This document shows positions 1-8,827 of a stretch of DNA of 64,000 nt, in pieces. Under the pieces are notes generated by a model, which ran no database searches, was not told the origin of the DNA, and was given only the letters and a program-made list of their open reading frames with translations. The position numbers were made by a program, and so were the translations under genes. Every line of letters starts with the position of its first letter. Positions within the stretch are counted from its first letter, which is position 1. The DNA is from Silicimonas sp. (GTDB lineage Bacteria > Pseudomonadota > Alphaproteobacteria > Rhodobacterales > Rhodobacteraceae), in NCBI GenBank assembly GCA_022826205.1, contig JAJDVJ010000081.1:58401-122400 (forward strand), written 5' to 3'.

Positions 1-844
1 AAAAGCGGCCCGCGACGACGTAGACGAGAAGAGTTGGAAGCGCGGCAAGGATCGCTCCCGCGAAATGAACGTTGTATTCCTTCACCCCTGTCGACGACTG
101 GACAAGGTTGTTCAGTGCCACCGTCATCGGCTGGCTCGAAAAATCGGCGAATGACGCGCCGAACAGGAAGTCGTTCCAGATATTGGTGAACTGCCAGATC
201 ACGGAGACCACGATGATCGGTCCCGATGAAGGCAACATGATGCGCCAGAAGATCTGGAAGAACCCGGCACCGTCGATCTGGGCCGCCCGCACCAGTTCGG
301 TGGGGAAAGCGGCGTAGTAGTTTCGAAAGTAAAGCGTCGTGAACCCGATTCCGTAGACGACATGCACGAGCACCAGGCCCCAGGTTGTGCCAGCCAGACC
401 GAAAATGCCAAGCATGCGCGCCATCGGGATCAGCACGATCTGGAACGGAATGAAGCATGCGAAGAGCATCAGGCCAAACAGGATCGTGTCCCCCCTAAAC
501 CGCCACTTGGTCAGCACGTATCCGTTGAGCGCCCCGAGAATTGTAGAAATGAACACCGCCGGAACGACCATCTTGATCGAGTTCCAGAAATAGGGTTTCA
601 GCCCCGTCGCCTGGACACCTACCTGAGCCTCGGACCAGGCTTTCCGCCACGGCTCCAGAGTCCATATCTCAGGCAACGCCATCATGTTGCCGCCGGTGAT
701 CTCCGAAAGCGGCTTGACCGAATTCACGCCCATGACGAAGAGCGGCAAAAGGTAGAAGAACGCGAACAGCAGGAGCAGCAGGTAGATCAGAACACGTGCC
801 GCCCTGCTGGTGCGAATTGCGGATTCCTGCTGCATGGCGGCCAT
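1..844 (-). CDS. Sugar ABC transporter permease, MalG-type (3' end outside window)
   Basis: Inner-membrane permease of a type I carbohydrate importer, second of a MalF/MalG-like pair. The reading frame is open from the ATG at 844 to the window edge, so the C-terminus is missing. The N-terminus has a hydrophobic segment rich in Leu/Phe, and the permease (EAA) loop reads VRAAQIDGAGFF...IMLP, the contact site for the ATPase. Its ATG overlaps the stop codon of the upstream permease (ATGA at 843-846), so the two are translationally coupled. The ATPase gene is not in the window and presumably lies beyond position 1. Substrate is inferred only as a sugar or polyol. Confidence 0.9.
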   Translation of the reverse strand, partial: MAAMQQESAIRTSRAARVLIYLLLLLFAFFYLLPLFVMGVNSVKPLSEITGGNMMALPEIWTLEPWRKAWSEAQVGVQATGLKPYFWNSIKMVVPAVFISTILGALNGYVLTKWRFRGDTILFGLMLFACFIPFQIVLIPMARMLGIFGLAGTTWGLVLVHVVYGIGFTTLYFRNYYAAFPTELVRAAQIDGAGFFQIFWRIMLPSSGPIIVVSVIWQFTNIWNDFLFGASFADFSSQPMTVALNNLVQSSTGVKEYNVHFAGAILAALPTLLVYVVAGRF

Positions 845-1737
845 CACTTCCGCTCCCGCAATTCGGAATAAAGGTATGGAATCATGATTGCGGCGATCGT
901 CATCAACATGATCGTCGCCGACGCGGCACCGATTCCCATCTGGTTCCGCGTGAAGGTGTAGGAGTACATGAACGTGGCAGGCAATTCAGTTGCCCTCCCC
1001 GGCCCGCCTCCCGTCAGGGCGATCACGAGGTCATATGTCTTGATCGCGAGATGCGCGAGTATGACGAATGCCGAAAGAAATGCCGGCCGAAGCTGCGGAA
1101 TGATGATCCTCCGGTAAAGGTTCCAGTTCGATGCACCATCGATCTGAGCCGCCTTCAGGATTTCGTTGTCGATTCCGCGAAGGCCGGCAAGGAACATCGC
1201 CATCACGAAACCGCTGGTCTGCCAGACCGCTGCGAGCACAACGGTATAGATCGCGAAGTTTCGGTTCTTGATCCAGTCGAAGGCGAAACTTTCCCAGCCC
1301 AGGGCATGCATCGTGTTTTCAAGCCCGATTCCGGGATCCAGCATCCACTTCCAGGCGGTGCCGGTCACGATGAATGACAGAGCCATGGGATAGAGGTAGA
1401 TCGGCCTCAGAATTCCCTCGCCCCTGATCTTCTGATCAAAGAAAATTGCCAGCGCCAGCCCGATTGCCGTGCAGATCAGCATGTACAGAATGGCGAAAAC
1501 GCCCATGTTCGTGACCGCGATCTCCCAATGACGCAGGCGAAACAGCTTGGAGTAGTTCTCGAATCCGACCCAGCCAAAGCTCGGCAGGATGCGGCTGTCA
1601 GTGAAGGAAAGGTAGACCGTGAAGAGAATGAAGCCGTAGACGAAAACTAGCGCCATTGCCAAGGACGGCGACAACACCAGCTTCGGAAGCCAGACCTGAA
1701 GGCGAGTGCGGAAGTCTGCGTCGACGGGCGCGGCCAT
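844..1737 (-). CDS. Sugar ABC transporter permease, MalF-type
   Basis: Inner-membrane subunit of a carbohydrate importer, 297 aa, normal length for MalF-like permeases without the long periplasmic insert. Several hydrophobic segments are visible (for example around residues 20-45 and 75-100). The EAA loop is LKAAQIDGASNW...IIIP near residue 190-210, which matches the family ATPase-contact motif. It sits 57 nt after the substrate-binding protein gene and overlaps the next permease by 4 nt, so it is the middle gene of a binding protein-permease-permease operon. The transported sugar cannot be read from the sequence. Confidence 0.92.
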   Translation of the reverse strand: MAAPVDADFRTRLQVWLPKLVLSPSLAMALVFVYGFILFTVYLSFTDSRILPSFGWVGFENYSKLFRLRHWEIAVTNMGVFAILYMLICTAIGLALAIFFDQKIRGEGILRPIYLYPMALSFIVTGTAWKWMLDPGIGLENTMHALGWESFAFDWIKNRNFAIYTVVLAAVWQTSGFVMAMFLAGLRGIDNEILKAAQIDGASNWNLYRRIIIPQLRPAFLSAFVILAHLAIKTYDLVIALTGGGPGRATELPATFMYSYTFTRNQMGIGAASATIMLMTIAAIMIPYLYSELRERK

Positions 1738-1762
1738 GCCTATCGCTCCTGACGGATGGCGA

Positions 1763-1782
1763 GGGCCGCATCGGAGCGGCCC
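1763..1782 (-). terminator. Hairpin between binding protein and permease genes
   Basis: A 7-bp perfect stem (GGGCCGC / GCGGCCC) with a 6-nt loop lies in the 57-nt gap after the substrate-binding protein gene. There is no U-run, so it is more likely an mRNA-stabilising or partial termination hairpin that keeps binding protein levels above permease levels, as is common in binding-protein ABC operons. The same layout recurs at 15818-15836. Confidence 0.45.
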
Positions 1783-1794
1783 CCACGCATGATC

Positions 1795-3045
1795 TTACTT
1801 GGCGATCGACACGGCGTCCACAAGCTCCTCCACGGCAGTTGCGCTGTCATACTCGCCGTTGAAGTGCGCCGTCACGACATCATAGACCGCGTTCTTGACG
1901 CTGGCCGGTGCCGCATGGCCGTGAGCCATCGAACCGAAAAGGTTCCCGCTCGACGCGGCTGCAGCCAGGTCCTTCATGCCCTGCTTGCCACAGGCATCGA
2001 AAGCTTCGTCGCTGACGTCGGTCCGTGCTGGCACCGATCCCTTGACGACGTTGAACGCCGACTGGAAGGACGGTGACAGAATCGCCGAGGCAAGCGCCGC
2101 CTGCTCCTTCGAAACCGATCCGCCCTGATCGAACATCGCGAACTGGTCGGCATTGAAGGTCACCTGGCTTTGTGTGCCCGGGAAGCGGAAGCAGAGGAAA
2201 TCCGTTCCCGGCACCTTGCCGGCGTTCAGGAACTCGCCTTTGGCCCAGTCACCCATCATCTGGAAACCTGCTTCGCCGTTGATGACCATGGCGGTGGCCA
2301 GGTTCCAGTCACGACCGGAGAAGTTCTCGTCAACGTTTGCACGGATGAAGGCCATCCTGTCGAACGCTTCCTTCATGGTGTCGGAACCGAGCGCACCCTC
2401 ATCAAGATCAATGAAGGCAGACTTGTAGAAATCGGGGCCGCCGGCCGACATGGCCACTGCGTCAAAGACTGTGGCTTCCTGCCAAGCCTGGCCACCTTGG
2501 GCGATCGGTGTCACGCCCGCCGCTGCCAGTTTCTCGACAGCTGCCACGAATTCGTCCCACGTCTGCGGAACCGATATGCCGTTGGCGTCGAGCACCGCCT
2601 TGTTGGCCCAAACCCAGTTCGTGGAATGGACGTTCACGGGTGCCGAAATCCACTTGCCGTCATGCCGCGCAAATGCCTGCAACGCCTCTGGAACGACCGC
2701 GTCCCAGCCTTCCTGGGCGGCAATCTCGTTCAGGTCGGCGAGAGCGCCTTCCTTGGCCCAGTCCAGGATGTCGAATCCCAGCATCTGCACTGCCGTCGGC
2801 GCATTGCCGGCGGTAACCCGGGCGCGCAGGACCGTCATTGCCTGCTCGCCGCCGCCGCCTGCAACCGGCATGTCCTGCCAGCCGATGCCTTGGCTTTCAA
2901 GATCCTGCTTGAGCACGTTCAGCGCGGCCGCTTCGCCGCCCGATGTCCACCAGTGCAGCACCTCCACATCGCCCGCATTTGCAGCTCCTGCCGCAAGCGA
3001 CGTTGCTGCCAGAACCCCGAGAATTCTTGTCTTCGTGTATGCCAT
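1795..3045 (-). CDS. Carbohydrate ABC transporter substrate-binding protein
   Basis: Periplasmic sugar-binding protein, 416 aa. The N-terminus is a Sec signal peptide (basic start, hydrophobic run, cleavage after ANA-GDVEV). The mature start [16 protein letters not shown] is the classic opening of the extracellular solute-binding protein family 1 (MalE/glucose-mannose type), and the [11 protein letters not shown] stretch is also typical. The start ATG at 3045 is preceded by a GGGAGG ribosome site. It leads the operon with the two MalFG-like permeases. No copy of the cluster's 20-bp operator lies near its start; the nearest (3532-3551) is about 490 nt upstream and faces the divergent aldo/keto reductase gene. 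Confidence 0.93.
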   Translation of the reverse strand: MAYTKTRILGVLAATSLAAGAANAGDVEVLHWWTSGGEAAALNVLKQDLESQGIGWQDMPVAGGGGEQAMTVLRARVTAGNAPTAVQMLGFDILDWAKEGALADLNEIAAQEGWDAVVPEALQAFARHDGKWISAPVNVHSTNWVWANKAVLDANGISVPQTWDEFVAAVEKLAAAGVTPIAQGGQAWQEATVFDAVAMSAGGPDFYKSAFIDLDEGALGSDTMKEAFDRMAFIRANVDENFSGRDWNLATAMVINGEAGFQMMGDWAKGEFLNAGKVPGTDFLCFRFPGTQSQVTFNADQFAMFDQGGSVSKEQAALASAILSPSFQSAFNVVKGSVPARTDVSDEAFDACGKQGMKDLAAAASSGNLFGSMAHGHAAPASVKNAVYDVVTAHFNGEYDSATAVEELVDAVSIAK

Positions 3046-3531
3046 GTTGTCCTCCCAACGTATTGGCCGTTTACGTTGCCCGCATCCGCAGGCCTAGTTT
3101 CCGAAACGCCTGTATCGGCGTGACGGCAGTCAATGTCAAACAGCACAGACCCCCGAAGCGGTCAACAAACGCATCACGGATCCTGCGCGGGCTCCGTGTC
3201 CACCAGATGGCAGCAGAGAATGCACCGGCTTCGCGCGTCCCCCGAATTCTGCGCCTATTGCAACTTGCCGAATTTTTCGAGTGGCTGCAACGACTTCGTC
3301 CATCCTAGTTCACTTGCACTCCGCGGCACGCAAGTCCGGGAACTGCCAATTGGCCAGGCCCGGCGCCGCAGCTGCATGCCTTCCCCAATTCGACAGCAGC
3401 TACGCAAGTTCGGCTTTGCCCAATGCTTCAATCACACTCATACATTGCCCTTGGCGACTACGCGGCACGCCGGAAACTCACCGATGATGCCTGACCGCAA
3501 AAACCACTTGCCGGTTCGTCACGAGCAATTT
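3046..3531. other. Intergenic region between divergent transcription units
   Basis: About 490 bases between the binding-protein gene and the operator of the divergent aldo/keto reductase. Open frames here have no recognisable protein character. The region should hold the promoter of the sugar importer operon, but I could not identify a convincing -35/-10 pair. Two loosely similar stretches (CGCGGCACGC followed by CGGRAACT-like bases, near 3322 and 3462) may be a degenerate direct repeat. Confidence 0.4.
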
Positions 3532-3551
3532 AACTAACCAAATAGTTACTT
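3532..3551. promoter_or_regulatory. Operator A of the GTAAC/GTTAC regulon
   Basis: Inverted repeat AACTAAC-N6-GTTACTT, one of five copies in the first 23 kb sharing the consensus AAGTAAC-N6-GTTACTT. It ends 14 nt before the aldo/keto reductase ATG at 3566, so a bound protein would cover the initiation region. The left half differs from consensus at one base. The candidate binding protein is the TetR-type regulator at 17170-17808. Confidence 0.7.
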
Positions 3552-3565
3552 TGGAGGGAACGCGC

Positions 3566-4582
3566 ATGCAACCCGATACCTTGGTGAAGTTCGGTCGCGT
3601 CGACTTGGAGGTCACCGCATTTGGATTCGGCACGGCACCCATAGGCAACATCTTTCGCGAGATCGACGAAGAAACCTCTGACGGGATGATACAGGCTTCA
3701 TGGGCCGCAGGAGTCCGCTACTATGACACTGCGCCCATGTATGGCCATGGCCTCTCGGAACTTCGCACCGGCCACAGCCTGCGCTGGAAGAACCGCGATG
3801 ATTTCGTGCTGTCGTCCAAGGTGGGGCGCGTCCTGAAGCCTGCTCGAAAGGACGAAATAGACTATGCGCCCTGGACCAATGCAGGCAGGTTCTCGATGCA
3901 TTTCGATTACAGCTACGACGGCACAATGAGGGCGTTCGAGGACAGCCTGCAGAGGCTCAATCTCGAAAGTATGGATATTTGTTTCATCCACGACGTTGAT
4001 CGCTTCACGCGGGGTGACGAACAGCCCGATGTCTTTCGGCAGGCCATGGACACATGTTGGTCCGCCCTGGAGGAACTGCGCAATCAAGGCGTGGTCAAGG
4101 CCATCGGTGTTGGCGTCAACGAGTGGGAGGTCTGCCACGAGGCGCTCAAGCAACGAGACTTCGACTGCTTCCTTCTCGCTGGGCGATACACGCTTCTCGA
4201 ACAGGAGTCGCTCGAAGAATTCCTGCCGCTTTGCGAGGAACGCGGCGCTGCCGTGGTCATCGGCGGCGGGTTCAACTCGGGGATCCTCGCAACTGGCGCG
4301 ATCGAAGGTGCAAAATACAACTACGCACCGGCACCGCCTGAGATCATGGAACGGGTCAGGAAAATCGAGCAGGTCTGTGCCGATCACGGCGTGCCCTTGG
4401 CGGCTGCTGCGCTGCAATTCGTTGTCGCCCATCCTGCGATACCGAGCTTCATTGCCGGCACGCGCACGGTCGAGCAACTGGAAAAAAACCTGGCTTGGTT
4501 CAGCCATCCGATCCCGGACGACTTCTGGTCGGAGCTCAAGGAAAGGAAACTGCTGCGAGAAGACGCACCCGTGCCGGCCTGA
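3566..4582 (+). CDS. Aldo/keto reductase, D-threo-aldose 1-dehydrogenase-like
   Basis: NAD(P)-dependent TIM-barrel oxidoreductase, 338 aa. The family catalytic residues are visible: Asp and Tyr in YYDTAPMYGHGLSE (about 55-68), Lys in SSKVGRV (about 86), His in CFIHDVDR (about 142). The long insert after the Lys strand and the GGGFNSGIL segment resemble L-fucose/D-threo-aldose dehydrogenases, which oxidise an aldose to its lactone. An in-frame TTG at 3551 exists, but ATG 3566 has GGAGGG 7 nt upstream and is preferred. Operator A lies directly upstream. It is followed after 31 nt by a MaoC-like gene. The exact sugar substrate is unknown. Confidence 0.88.
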   Translation: MQPDTLVKFGRVDLEVTAFGFGTAPIGNIFREIDEETSDGMIQASWAAGVRYYDTAPMYGHGLSELRTGHSLRWKNRDDFVLSSKVGRVLKPARKDEIDYAPWTNAGRFSMHFDYSYDGTMRAFEDSLQRLNLESMDICFIHDVDRFTRGDEQPDVFRQAMDTCWSALEELRNQGVVKAIGVGVNEWEVCHEALKQRDFDCFLLAGRYTLLEQESLEEFLPLCEERGAAVVIGGGFNSGILATGAIEGAKYNYAPAPPEIMERVRKIEQVCADHGVPLAAAALQFVVAHPAIPSFIAGTRTVEQLEKNLAWFSHPIPDDFWSELKERKLLREDAPVPA

Positions 4583-4613
4583 TACGGGACCAGCACGTCA
4601 GGGCAGCATCGCG

Positions 4614-5063
4614 ATGCGCCTCCTTCCTCCGGGCCACCACGGCGCAGCCACTCTTAAACGCGGGGACCGTATCGATTGCGGGACGATGACAGTCACCGCA
4701 GAGATGATCGACGCCTTCGCCGACATGACGGGCGACAGGTTCGAGATTCACATGTCCGGCGAGGCGGCCCGCCGCCATGGATTTGACGCGCGCGTTGCGC
4801 ACGGGCTTCTCGTGCTTTCCTTGATCGATGGCTTGAAGAATCAGGCGCCTGCGCAGTTTCGCGCCAGAGCTTCGCTGGACTGGCACTGGAGTTTCCATCG
4901 GCCCGTGTTCGAAGGCGATCAGATTGCAGCGATCGTCACCATTGCGGAAATTGAAAGGGCGAGACAGGAAGATCAGGCCGTGCTGGTGCTCGACGTCGAT
5001 GTCTCCAATCAACACGGCAGGAAAGTGCAGTCCGGCATCAACCGCCTGTTGGTCTATCACTGA
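4614..5063 (+). CDS. MaoC-like hot-dog hydratase/dehydratase
   Basis: Small (149 aa) hot-dog fold protein of the MaoC family, which hydrates or dehydrates acyl-CoA thioesters (R-specific enoyl-CoA hydratase type). The catalytic region is visible as DRFEIHMSGEAARRHGF...VAHGLL (about residues 42-66), with the Asp and His of the family D-x4-H motif. The ATG at 4614 was chosen because it gives the usual domain start; a strong ribosome site is not obvious. It lies 31 nt after the aldo/keto reductase and probably shares its transcript, linking sugar oxidation with CoA chemistry. Actual substrate unknown. Confidence 0.82.
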   Translation: MRLLPPGHHGAATLKRGDRIDCGTMTVTAEMIDAFADMTGDRFEIHMSGEAARRHGFDARVAHGLLVLSLIDGLKNQAPAQFRARASLDWHWSFHRPVFEGDQIAAIVTIAEIERARQEDQAVLVLDVDVSNQHGRKVQSGINRLLVYH

Positions 5064-5069
5064 CCGGCA

Positions 5070-5381
5070 TCAGATTTCGAAGTCGAGAACGAACACGCCT
5101 TCTGCACCGCCTTCGAGTTCTGCGACAATCCGAGCTCCGATGCCTTGGTGCGCCTCGTCGGCGAGATAGGCATCGCGCACGGATGCATCGCGGAAATCGA
5201 ACCAGAAAAGATCGCGGTAACCACGCACAAGCGGATCTTCGACGCTGATGTTTGGGCACGCCCTAAAGTCGAAAATGCCGTCGATCCGTTCGTCCAGTCT
5301 GGCAAGATCGTCCATGAGCCCCCGCTTCACGTCTTCGGGCGTGCCAGCCTTGAACCTCAGGGCGACCAGATGTCGAATCAT
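5070..5381 (-). CDS. Dabb (stress-responsive alpha/beta barrel) domain protein
   Basis: 103 aa single-domain protein with the Dabb pattern: start MIRHLVALRFKAGTP, the later block FDFRACPNISVEDPLVRGYRDLFWFDF, and end FVLDFEI. Dabb proteins are small dimeric ferredoxin-like folds; some act as cyclases or oxygen-independent monooxygenase-like enzymes and many are of unknown role. Its start overlaps the stop of the enoyl-CoA hydratase gene by 4 nt (ATGA), so it is the last gene of a three-gene CoA operon and converges on the MaoC gene 6 nt away. A role on an intermediate of this pathway is inferred from linkage only. Confidence 0.85.
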   Translation of the reverse strand: MIRHLVALRFKAGTPEDVKRGLMDDLARLDERIDGIFDFRACPNISVEDPLVRGYRDLFWFDFRDASVRDAYLADEAHQGIGARIVAELEGGAEGVFVLDFEI

Positions 5382-6160
5382 GTGTCGCCCTTTCCAAAGT
5401 CGGGCTTGCGATCTTCCCGAAACGCCGCAAGCCCCTCGGCCAATTCATCCGTGCCTGCCGCCAATGCCCCCGCAAATGCTTCAAGAATGCGTTCGCGTTC
5501 CTCGCCTTCGGCTGCGTTGATCGTCATCTTCACGAGTTCCGTCGCCCGTGATCCACGCCTCAGGACGACCTGCGCCAATTCCATTGCCGCCGCCGCGCCA
5601 GCTCCGGCAGGCACGACTTTATCGACAATGCCGAGCTTCAATGCTTCTGCGGCTTCAAACACCTCGCCGAACAACGCCATGCGTCGCACGTTCTGCGCGC
5701 CAAAGCGCCGGACAGCGCGTTGCGTGCCCGACCAGCCGGGAACAATGCCAAGACCGGATTCCGGTTGACCGATTTTTACTTGCTCCTCCGCGATGCGAAC
5801 GTCAGCGCAGGCCGCCAGTTCAAGTCCGCCGCCAAGCGCATGCCCGTCCAAGACGGCAATGACGGGTTGGCGCAGTCTCGCCAAGGCGTCGAAGGCAGTG
5901 TGCCCGTCGCGAATCCAGTGCCGCCCGAACCGTTCCGGGCTCACTGCAGACCAGGCTTCGATGTCTCCGCCGGCGGAGAATGCCTTGCCTTCGCCCGAAA
6001 GCACGACAACCCGAACGTCGTCGTGGTGCTCGACCTCCCTGCACCGCGCGGCAAGATCGTCCACCATGGCAGCGTCCAGCGCATTCAGCTTCTCAGGCCT
6101 GGCAATCCGAAGTTGCCCGATCGCACCGTCAATCGTCAGCGAAATCCGTGATGCGCTCAT
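5378..6160 (-). CDS. Enoyl-CoA hydratase/isomerase (crotonase family)
   Basis: 260 aa crotonase-fold protein acting on acyl-CoA thioesters. Oxyanion-hole segments are visible: AFSAGGDIEAW (about 61-71) and HALGGGLELAACADVRIA (about 105-122). The acidic catalytic stretch reads KIGQPESGLGIVPGWSGTQR (about 127-146), retaining a Glu at the second acidic position. Length is normal. The start overlaps the stop of the CoA-transferase gene (ATGA at 6157-6160) and its own stop overlaps the Dabb gene start, so all three are co-translated. It may hydrate, isomerise or hydrolyse the CoA ester made by its neighbour; the family does not allow a firmer statement. Confidence 0.9.
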   Translation of the reverse strand: MSASRISLTIDGAIGQLRIARPEKLNALDAAMVDDLAARCREVEHHDDVRVVVLSGEGKAFSAGGDIEAWSAVSPERFGRHWIRDGHTAFDALARLRQPVIAVLDGHALGGGLELAACADVRIAEEQVKIGQPESGLGIVPGWSGTQRAVRRFGAQNVRRMALFGEVFEAAEALKLGIVDKVVPAGAGAAAAMELAQVVLRRGSRATELVKMTINAAEGEERERILEAFAGALAAGTDELAEGLAAFREDRKPDFGKGDT

Positions 6161-7728
6161 GGCGTGAGCCCGAACGGCGCCGGATCAAAGAGTGCCGCGT
6201 CCATCGCGCGCAGGTCGACAGCTACCTTGAGTGGCGTTTCCGCCCGATCAAGCACGTCTCGCTGCACATCCACACCCTGTGCAATTTCGGTAACTTCGAG
6301 CCCCTCCTCCGTCAGCCGCATGACACAGCGCTCGGTGACATAGGTGACTTCCTGGCCTTGTGCGACGGCGCGTCGTCCAGAAAACGAGACGTGGTCCACT
6401 TTCGGCACGATCTTTGCCGTGTGTCCCTCGGCGTCAATCACCAGTTTCCCGTTCTCGATGCGCATTTTCGCACCAGCGTTGAAAGTTCCCGAAAACACGA
6501 TCCGACGAGCCCTTGCCGTGATGTCGACGAAGCCGCCAGCGCCCGCCGTCCGGTGCGGGGTCGATTTCAGCCTTGACACGTTGACCGAGCCATCCGCGTC
6601 GATTTCGAGAAACGACAGCAGCGACGCGTCGAAGCCCCCGGCCTGGAAATATGTGAACTGATGCGGCGACGTCACGAAGGCGTCGGCATTGGAAGCGCAA
6701 CCAAACTTGAAGTCCAGCAACGGAACGCCTCCGATCGCGCCCTGCTCGATCACCCAAGTGACATCTCCGTGGCAGCCTTCCTCGATGAACACGCGCGGCA
6801 CGTTGGCGGACACGCCAAAGCCGATGTTCACCGCCCATCCTTTGCGAAGTTCCTGTGCCACGCGACGCGCAATGATCTTGGGCACGCCAAAGTCCATTGA
6901 CCGGAAACTGTCGATCGGGCGAATGAGTTCGCCGGATATCGCCGGATCGTATGTCGTTGCGGTGGTCTGCAGCATGTCGGGCGCCTCAACCAGTGCATCG
7001 ACAAGAATGCCGGGCACATGGACATCATGGGGACGCAGCGATCCACTTTGCGTCACCTGCCGCACCTGCGCAATGACAGTCCCGCCGCAATTGTGGGCGG
7101 CGAGCGCCATTTCCATCGCGCCCAGATAGGCGCCCTCGGACTTGAATCCAAGATTGCCGCGCTCGTCGCCGGTCGTCGCGCGAATGATGGCAACGTCGGG
7201 GCGCAGCGCGGAGAAATAGAGCCAGTCCTCCCCTTCGAACTCCATGCGCTTGACGATGGGCTCGGCTGCGGCGGAGTCATTCATGGCGCCGCCTTCCTGA
7301 TCGGGGTCCACGAACGTGTCCATGCCGACCTTGGTAAGGACCCCTGGGCGATGCCCGGCACCTTCCCGCAACATGTCGAAGACGATGCCCGAAGGAAGAT
7401 TGTACGCCTTCACCTGGTTCGAAACGATCATCTGCCAGATTAGCGGCGGGTCGGAACTCGACGGGCCTGACGGATAGCTGCCGCCTATGACCTTCGTCAG
7501 GCATCCGGGCTTCGCGATATGGTCCACACCCTTCACGCCGAACATGTCGCCGGCGGCGATGGGATGGATACTCGTGAGGTTCTTCGGGGACCCTTCGGCC
7601 TCGAATCGTTCGCCAAGCGCCTGGAGCACAAGGTCGGGGCAGCACAACCCGCTCGAGGAATTGACGGCAACAACCGCGTTGTCCGGGATCAGCGCGACGG
7701 CCTCGGCTGCGCTCTTCTGCTTTGTCAA
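6157..7728 (-). CDS. Fused family I acyl-CoA:carboxylate CoA-transferase
   Basis: 523 aa, alpha and beta CoA-transferase halves in one chain, like propionate/acetate CoA-transferases. The N-terminal half carries the glycine-rich CoA-binding stretch near 75-95. The catalytic Glu lies in an E-x-G-x-x-G motif, EQGAIGG at about residue 328, which forms the glutamyl-CoA intermediate in this family. I place the start at TTG 7728 because GGGGAGG lies 5 nt upstream. It activates a carboxylate at the expense of an acyl-CoA and heads the operon CoA-transferase - enoyl-CoA hydratase - Dabb. Operator B lies 32 nt before the start. The acid activated is unknown. Confidence 0.9.
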   Translation of the reverse strand: MTKQKSAAEAVALIPDNAVVAVNSSSGLCCPDLVLQALGERFEAEGSPKNLTSIHPIAAGDMFGVKGVDHIAKPGCLTKVIGGSYPSGPSSSDPPLIWQMIVSNQVKAYNLPSGIVFDMLREGAGHRPGVLTKVGMDTFVDPDQEGGAMNDSAAAEPIVKRMEFEGEDWLYFSALRPDVAIIRATTGDERGNLGFKSEGAYLGAMEMALAAHNCGGTVIAQVRQVTQSGSLRPHDVHVPGILVDALVEAPDMLQTTATTYDPAISGELIRPIDSFRSMDFGVPKIIARRVAQELRKGWAVNIGFGVSANVPRVFIEEGCHGDVTWVIEQGAIGGVPLLDFKFGCASNADAFVTSPHQFTYFQAGGFDASLLSFLEIDADGSVNVSRLKSTPHRTAGAGGFVDITARARRIVFSGTFNAGAKMRIENGKLVIDAEGHTAKIVPKVDHVSFSGRRAVAQGQEVTYVTERCVMRLTEEGLEVTEIAQGVDVQRDVLDRAETPLKVAVDLRAMDAALFDPAPFGLTP

Positions 7729-7759
7729 GACGGCCTCCCCGAAGTCGGACTGCTGCCAG

Positions 7760-7779
7760 AAGTAACCGGTTGGTTATCT
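7760..7779. promoter_or_regulatory. Operator B of the GTAAC/GTTAC regulon
   Basis: Inverted repeat AAGTAAC-N6-GTTATCT. The left half is a perfect consensus match and the right half is mismatched at its last positions. It is placed upstream of the CoA-transferase operon (start 7728, minus strand). A second copy, operator C, is 100 bp away in the same divergent region, so each direction has its own site. Confidence 0.65.
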
Positions 7780-7861
7780 TGAATATGCCAAGCCTAGAGT
7801 GCCGAAACAAGCGCGGAATGCCGGAAAAAAGTCAACCCTCCGACACGCAAGCCTTCCCTTC

Positions 7862-7881
7862 AAGTAACCAATGAGTTACAT
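7862..7881. promoter_or_regulatory. Operator C of the GTAAC/GTTAC regulon
   Basis: Inverted repeat AAGTAAC-N6-GTTACAT, left half perfect and right half one base off. It ends 25 nt before the ATG of the second aldo/keto reductase (7907). An in-frame upstream ATG at 7871 falls inside this operator, which argues against that codon being the true start. Confidence 0.7.
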
Positions 7882-7906
7882 TTGCCTGGAACCGCGGGAG
7901 CCAGCA

Positions 7907-8725
7907 ATGAGCATATATTTCCAAAGAACCTATCAACGCGCCTTCGGCACCTTTCCGCTGGAAGGAGATGTTGCGAGGCAGGCAATTCTTGCCGCGGCCA
8001 GAGTCGGATACCGGGCATTCGACACTGCACAGATGTATGGCAACGAAGCCGAGACCGGCGAGGCTCTGAGGGAAACAGGCATTTCGCGCGAAGATCTCTG
8101 CATCACGACGAAGGTTCATCCGGACAATTTCGGCGAAGACAGGTTCATGGCCTCGGTCGAGCAGAGCCTGAAGGCGTTGCAAGTCGACTACGTGGACGCT
8201 CTCCTGCTGCACTGGCCGCCGATGGATGGCAACATTGCGCCGTCATTGGAGCTCCTGCAAGCAGCCCATGAACAGGGACTGGCAAGGAACATCGGCGTTT
8301 CGAACTTCACGATCCAGATGATGAAGGATGCGAAGTCCATCGTCGACGCGCCGATCGTGACCAACCAGGTCGAGTTCCATCCGCTCCTGAATCAGGATCG
8401 CCTGCTCACCGGTGCGAATGAGTTGGGGATTCCTCTGTCATCCTATTGCTCGGTCGCTCGCGGCGAGGTGTTCAAGCATCCCGAGTTCGCCGAGATCGGC
8501 GTTGCATACGGAAAGACTGCTGGCCAAGTGGTGTTGCGCTGGATTGTTCAGAAAGGCGTTAGCGTGAACACCATGTCAACCAAACCGGAGAACATCCGGG
8601 CAAATTTTGACATCATGGACTTCACGCTATCGAGCGTGGACATGGCGCGGGTCGAGAAACTCACCCAAACAGGCTATCGAATCGTAGGAGAAGACCTAGT
8701 GCCTTGGGCGCCGAAGTGGGACTGA
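7907..8725 (+). CDS. Aldo/keto reductase, 2,5-diketo-gluconate reductase-like
   Basis: 272 aa short-form aldo/keto reductase. Catalytic residues are visible: Asp and Tyr in FDTAQMYGNEAETGEAL (about 40-56), Lys in TTKVHPD (about 70), His in LLLHWPP (about 103). The fingerprint NIGVSNF and the NQVEFHPLL block place it with DkgA/DkgB-type reductases (AKR5 group). The start at ATG 7907 has a GGGAG site 6-7 nt upstream; the in-frame ATG 7871 lies within operator C and is rejected. It is a single-gene unit running divergent from the CoA-transferase operon. It probably reduces a keto or aldehyde intermediate of the same pathway, by inference from regulation. Confidence 0.87.
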   Translation: MSIYFQRTYQRAFGTFPLEGDVARQAILAAARVGYRAFDTAQMYGNEAETGEALRETGISREDLCITTKVHPDNFGEDRFMASVEQSLKALQVDYVDALLLHWPPMDGNIAPSLELLQAAHEQGLARNIGVSNFTIQMMKDAKSIVDAPIVTNQVEFHPLLNQDRLLTGANELGIPLSSYCSVARGEVFKHPEFAEIGVAYGKTAGQVVLRWIVQKGVSVNTMSTKPENIRANFDIMDFTLSSVDMARVEKLTQTGYRIVGEDLVPWAPKWD

Positions 8726-8827
8726 CCACCCGGATCCCGGTCCATCCGGTTCCATTCGACGTATGTGGACGCCCCCTGTGGCGCAAGCTGGAATTCGCCT
8801 GGGACAGGCCTCGAGGTCGGTCTCTCT

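Noticed and set aside
5210..6300. Extra GTAAC or GTTAC words inside coding regions (for example near 5218 and 6291)
   Set aside because: They lack the opposite half-site at the 6-nt spacing and lie within genes, so they are chance matches.
7871..7906. Upstream ATG 7871 as start of the second aldo/keto reductase
   Set aside because: It lies within operator C and lacks a ribosome site; ATG 7907 has GGGAG upstream and the proper N-terminus.
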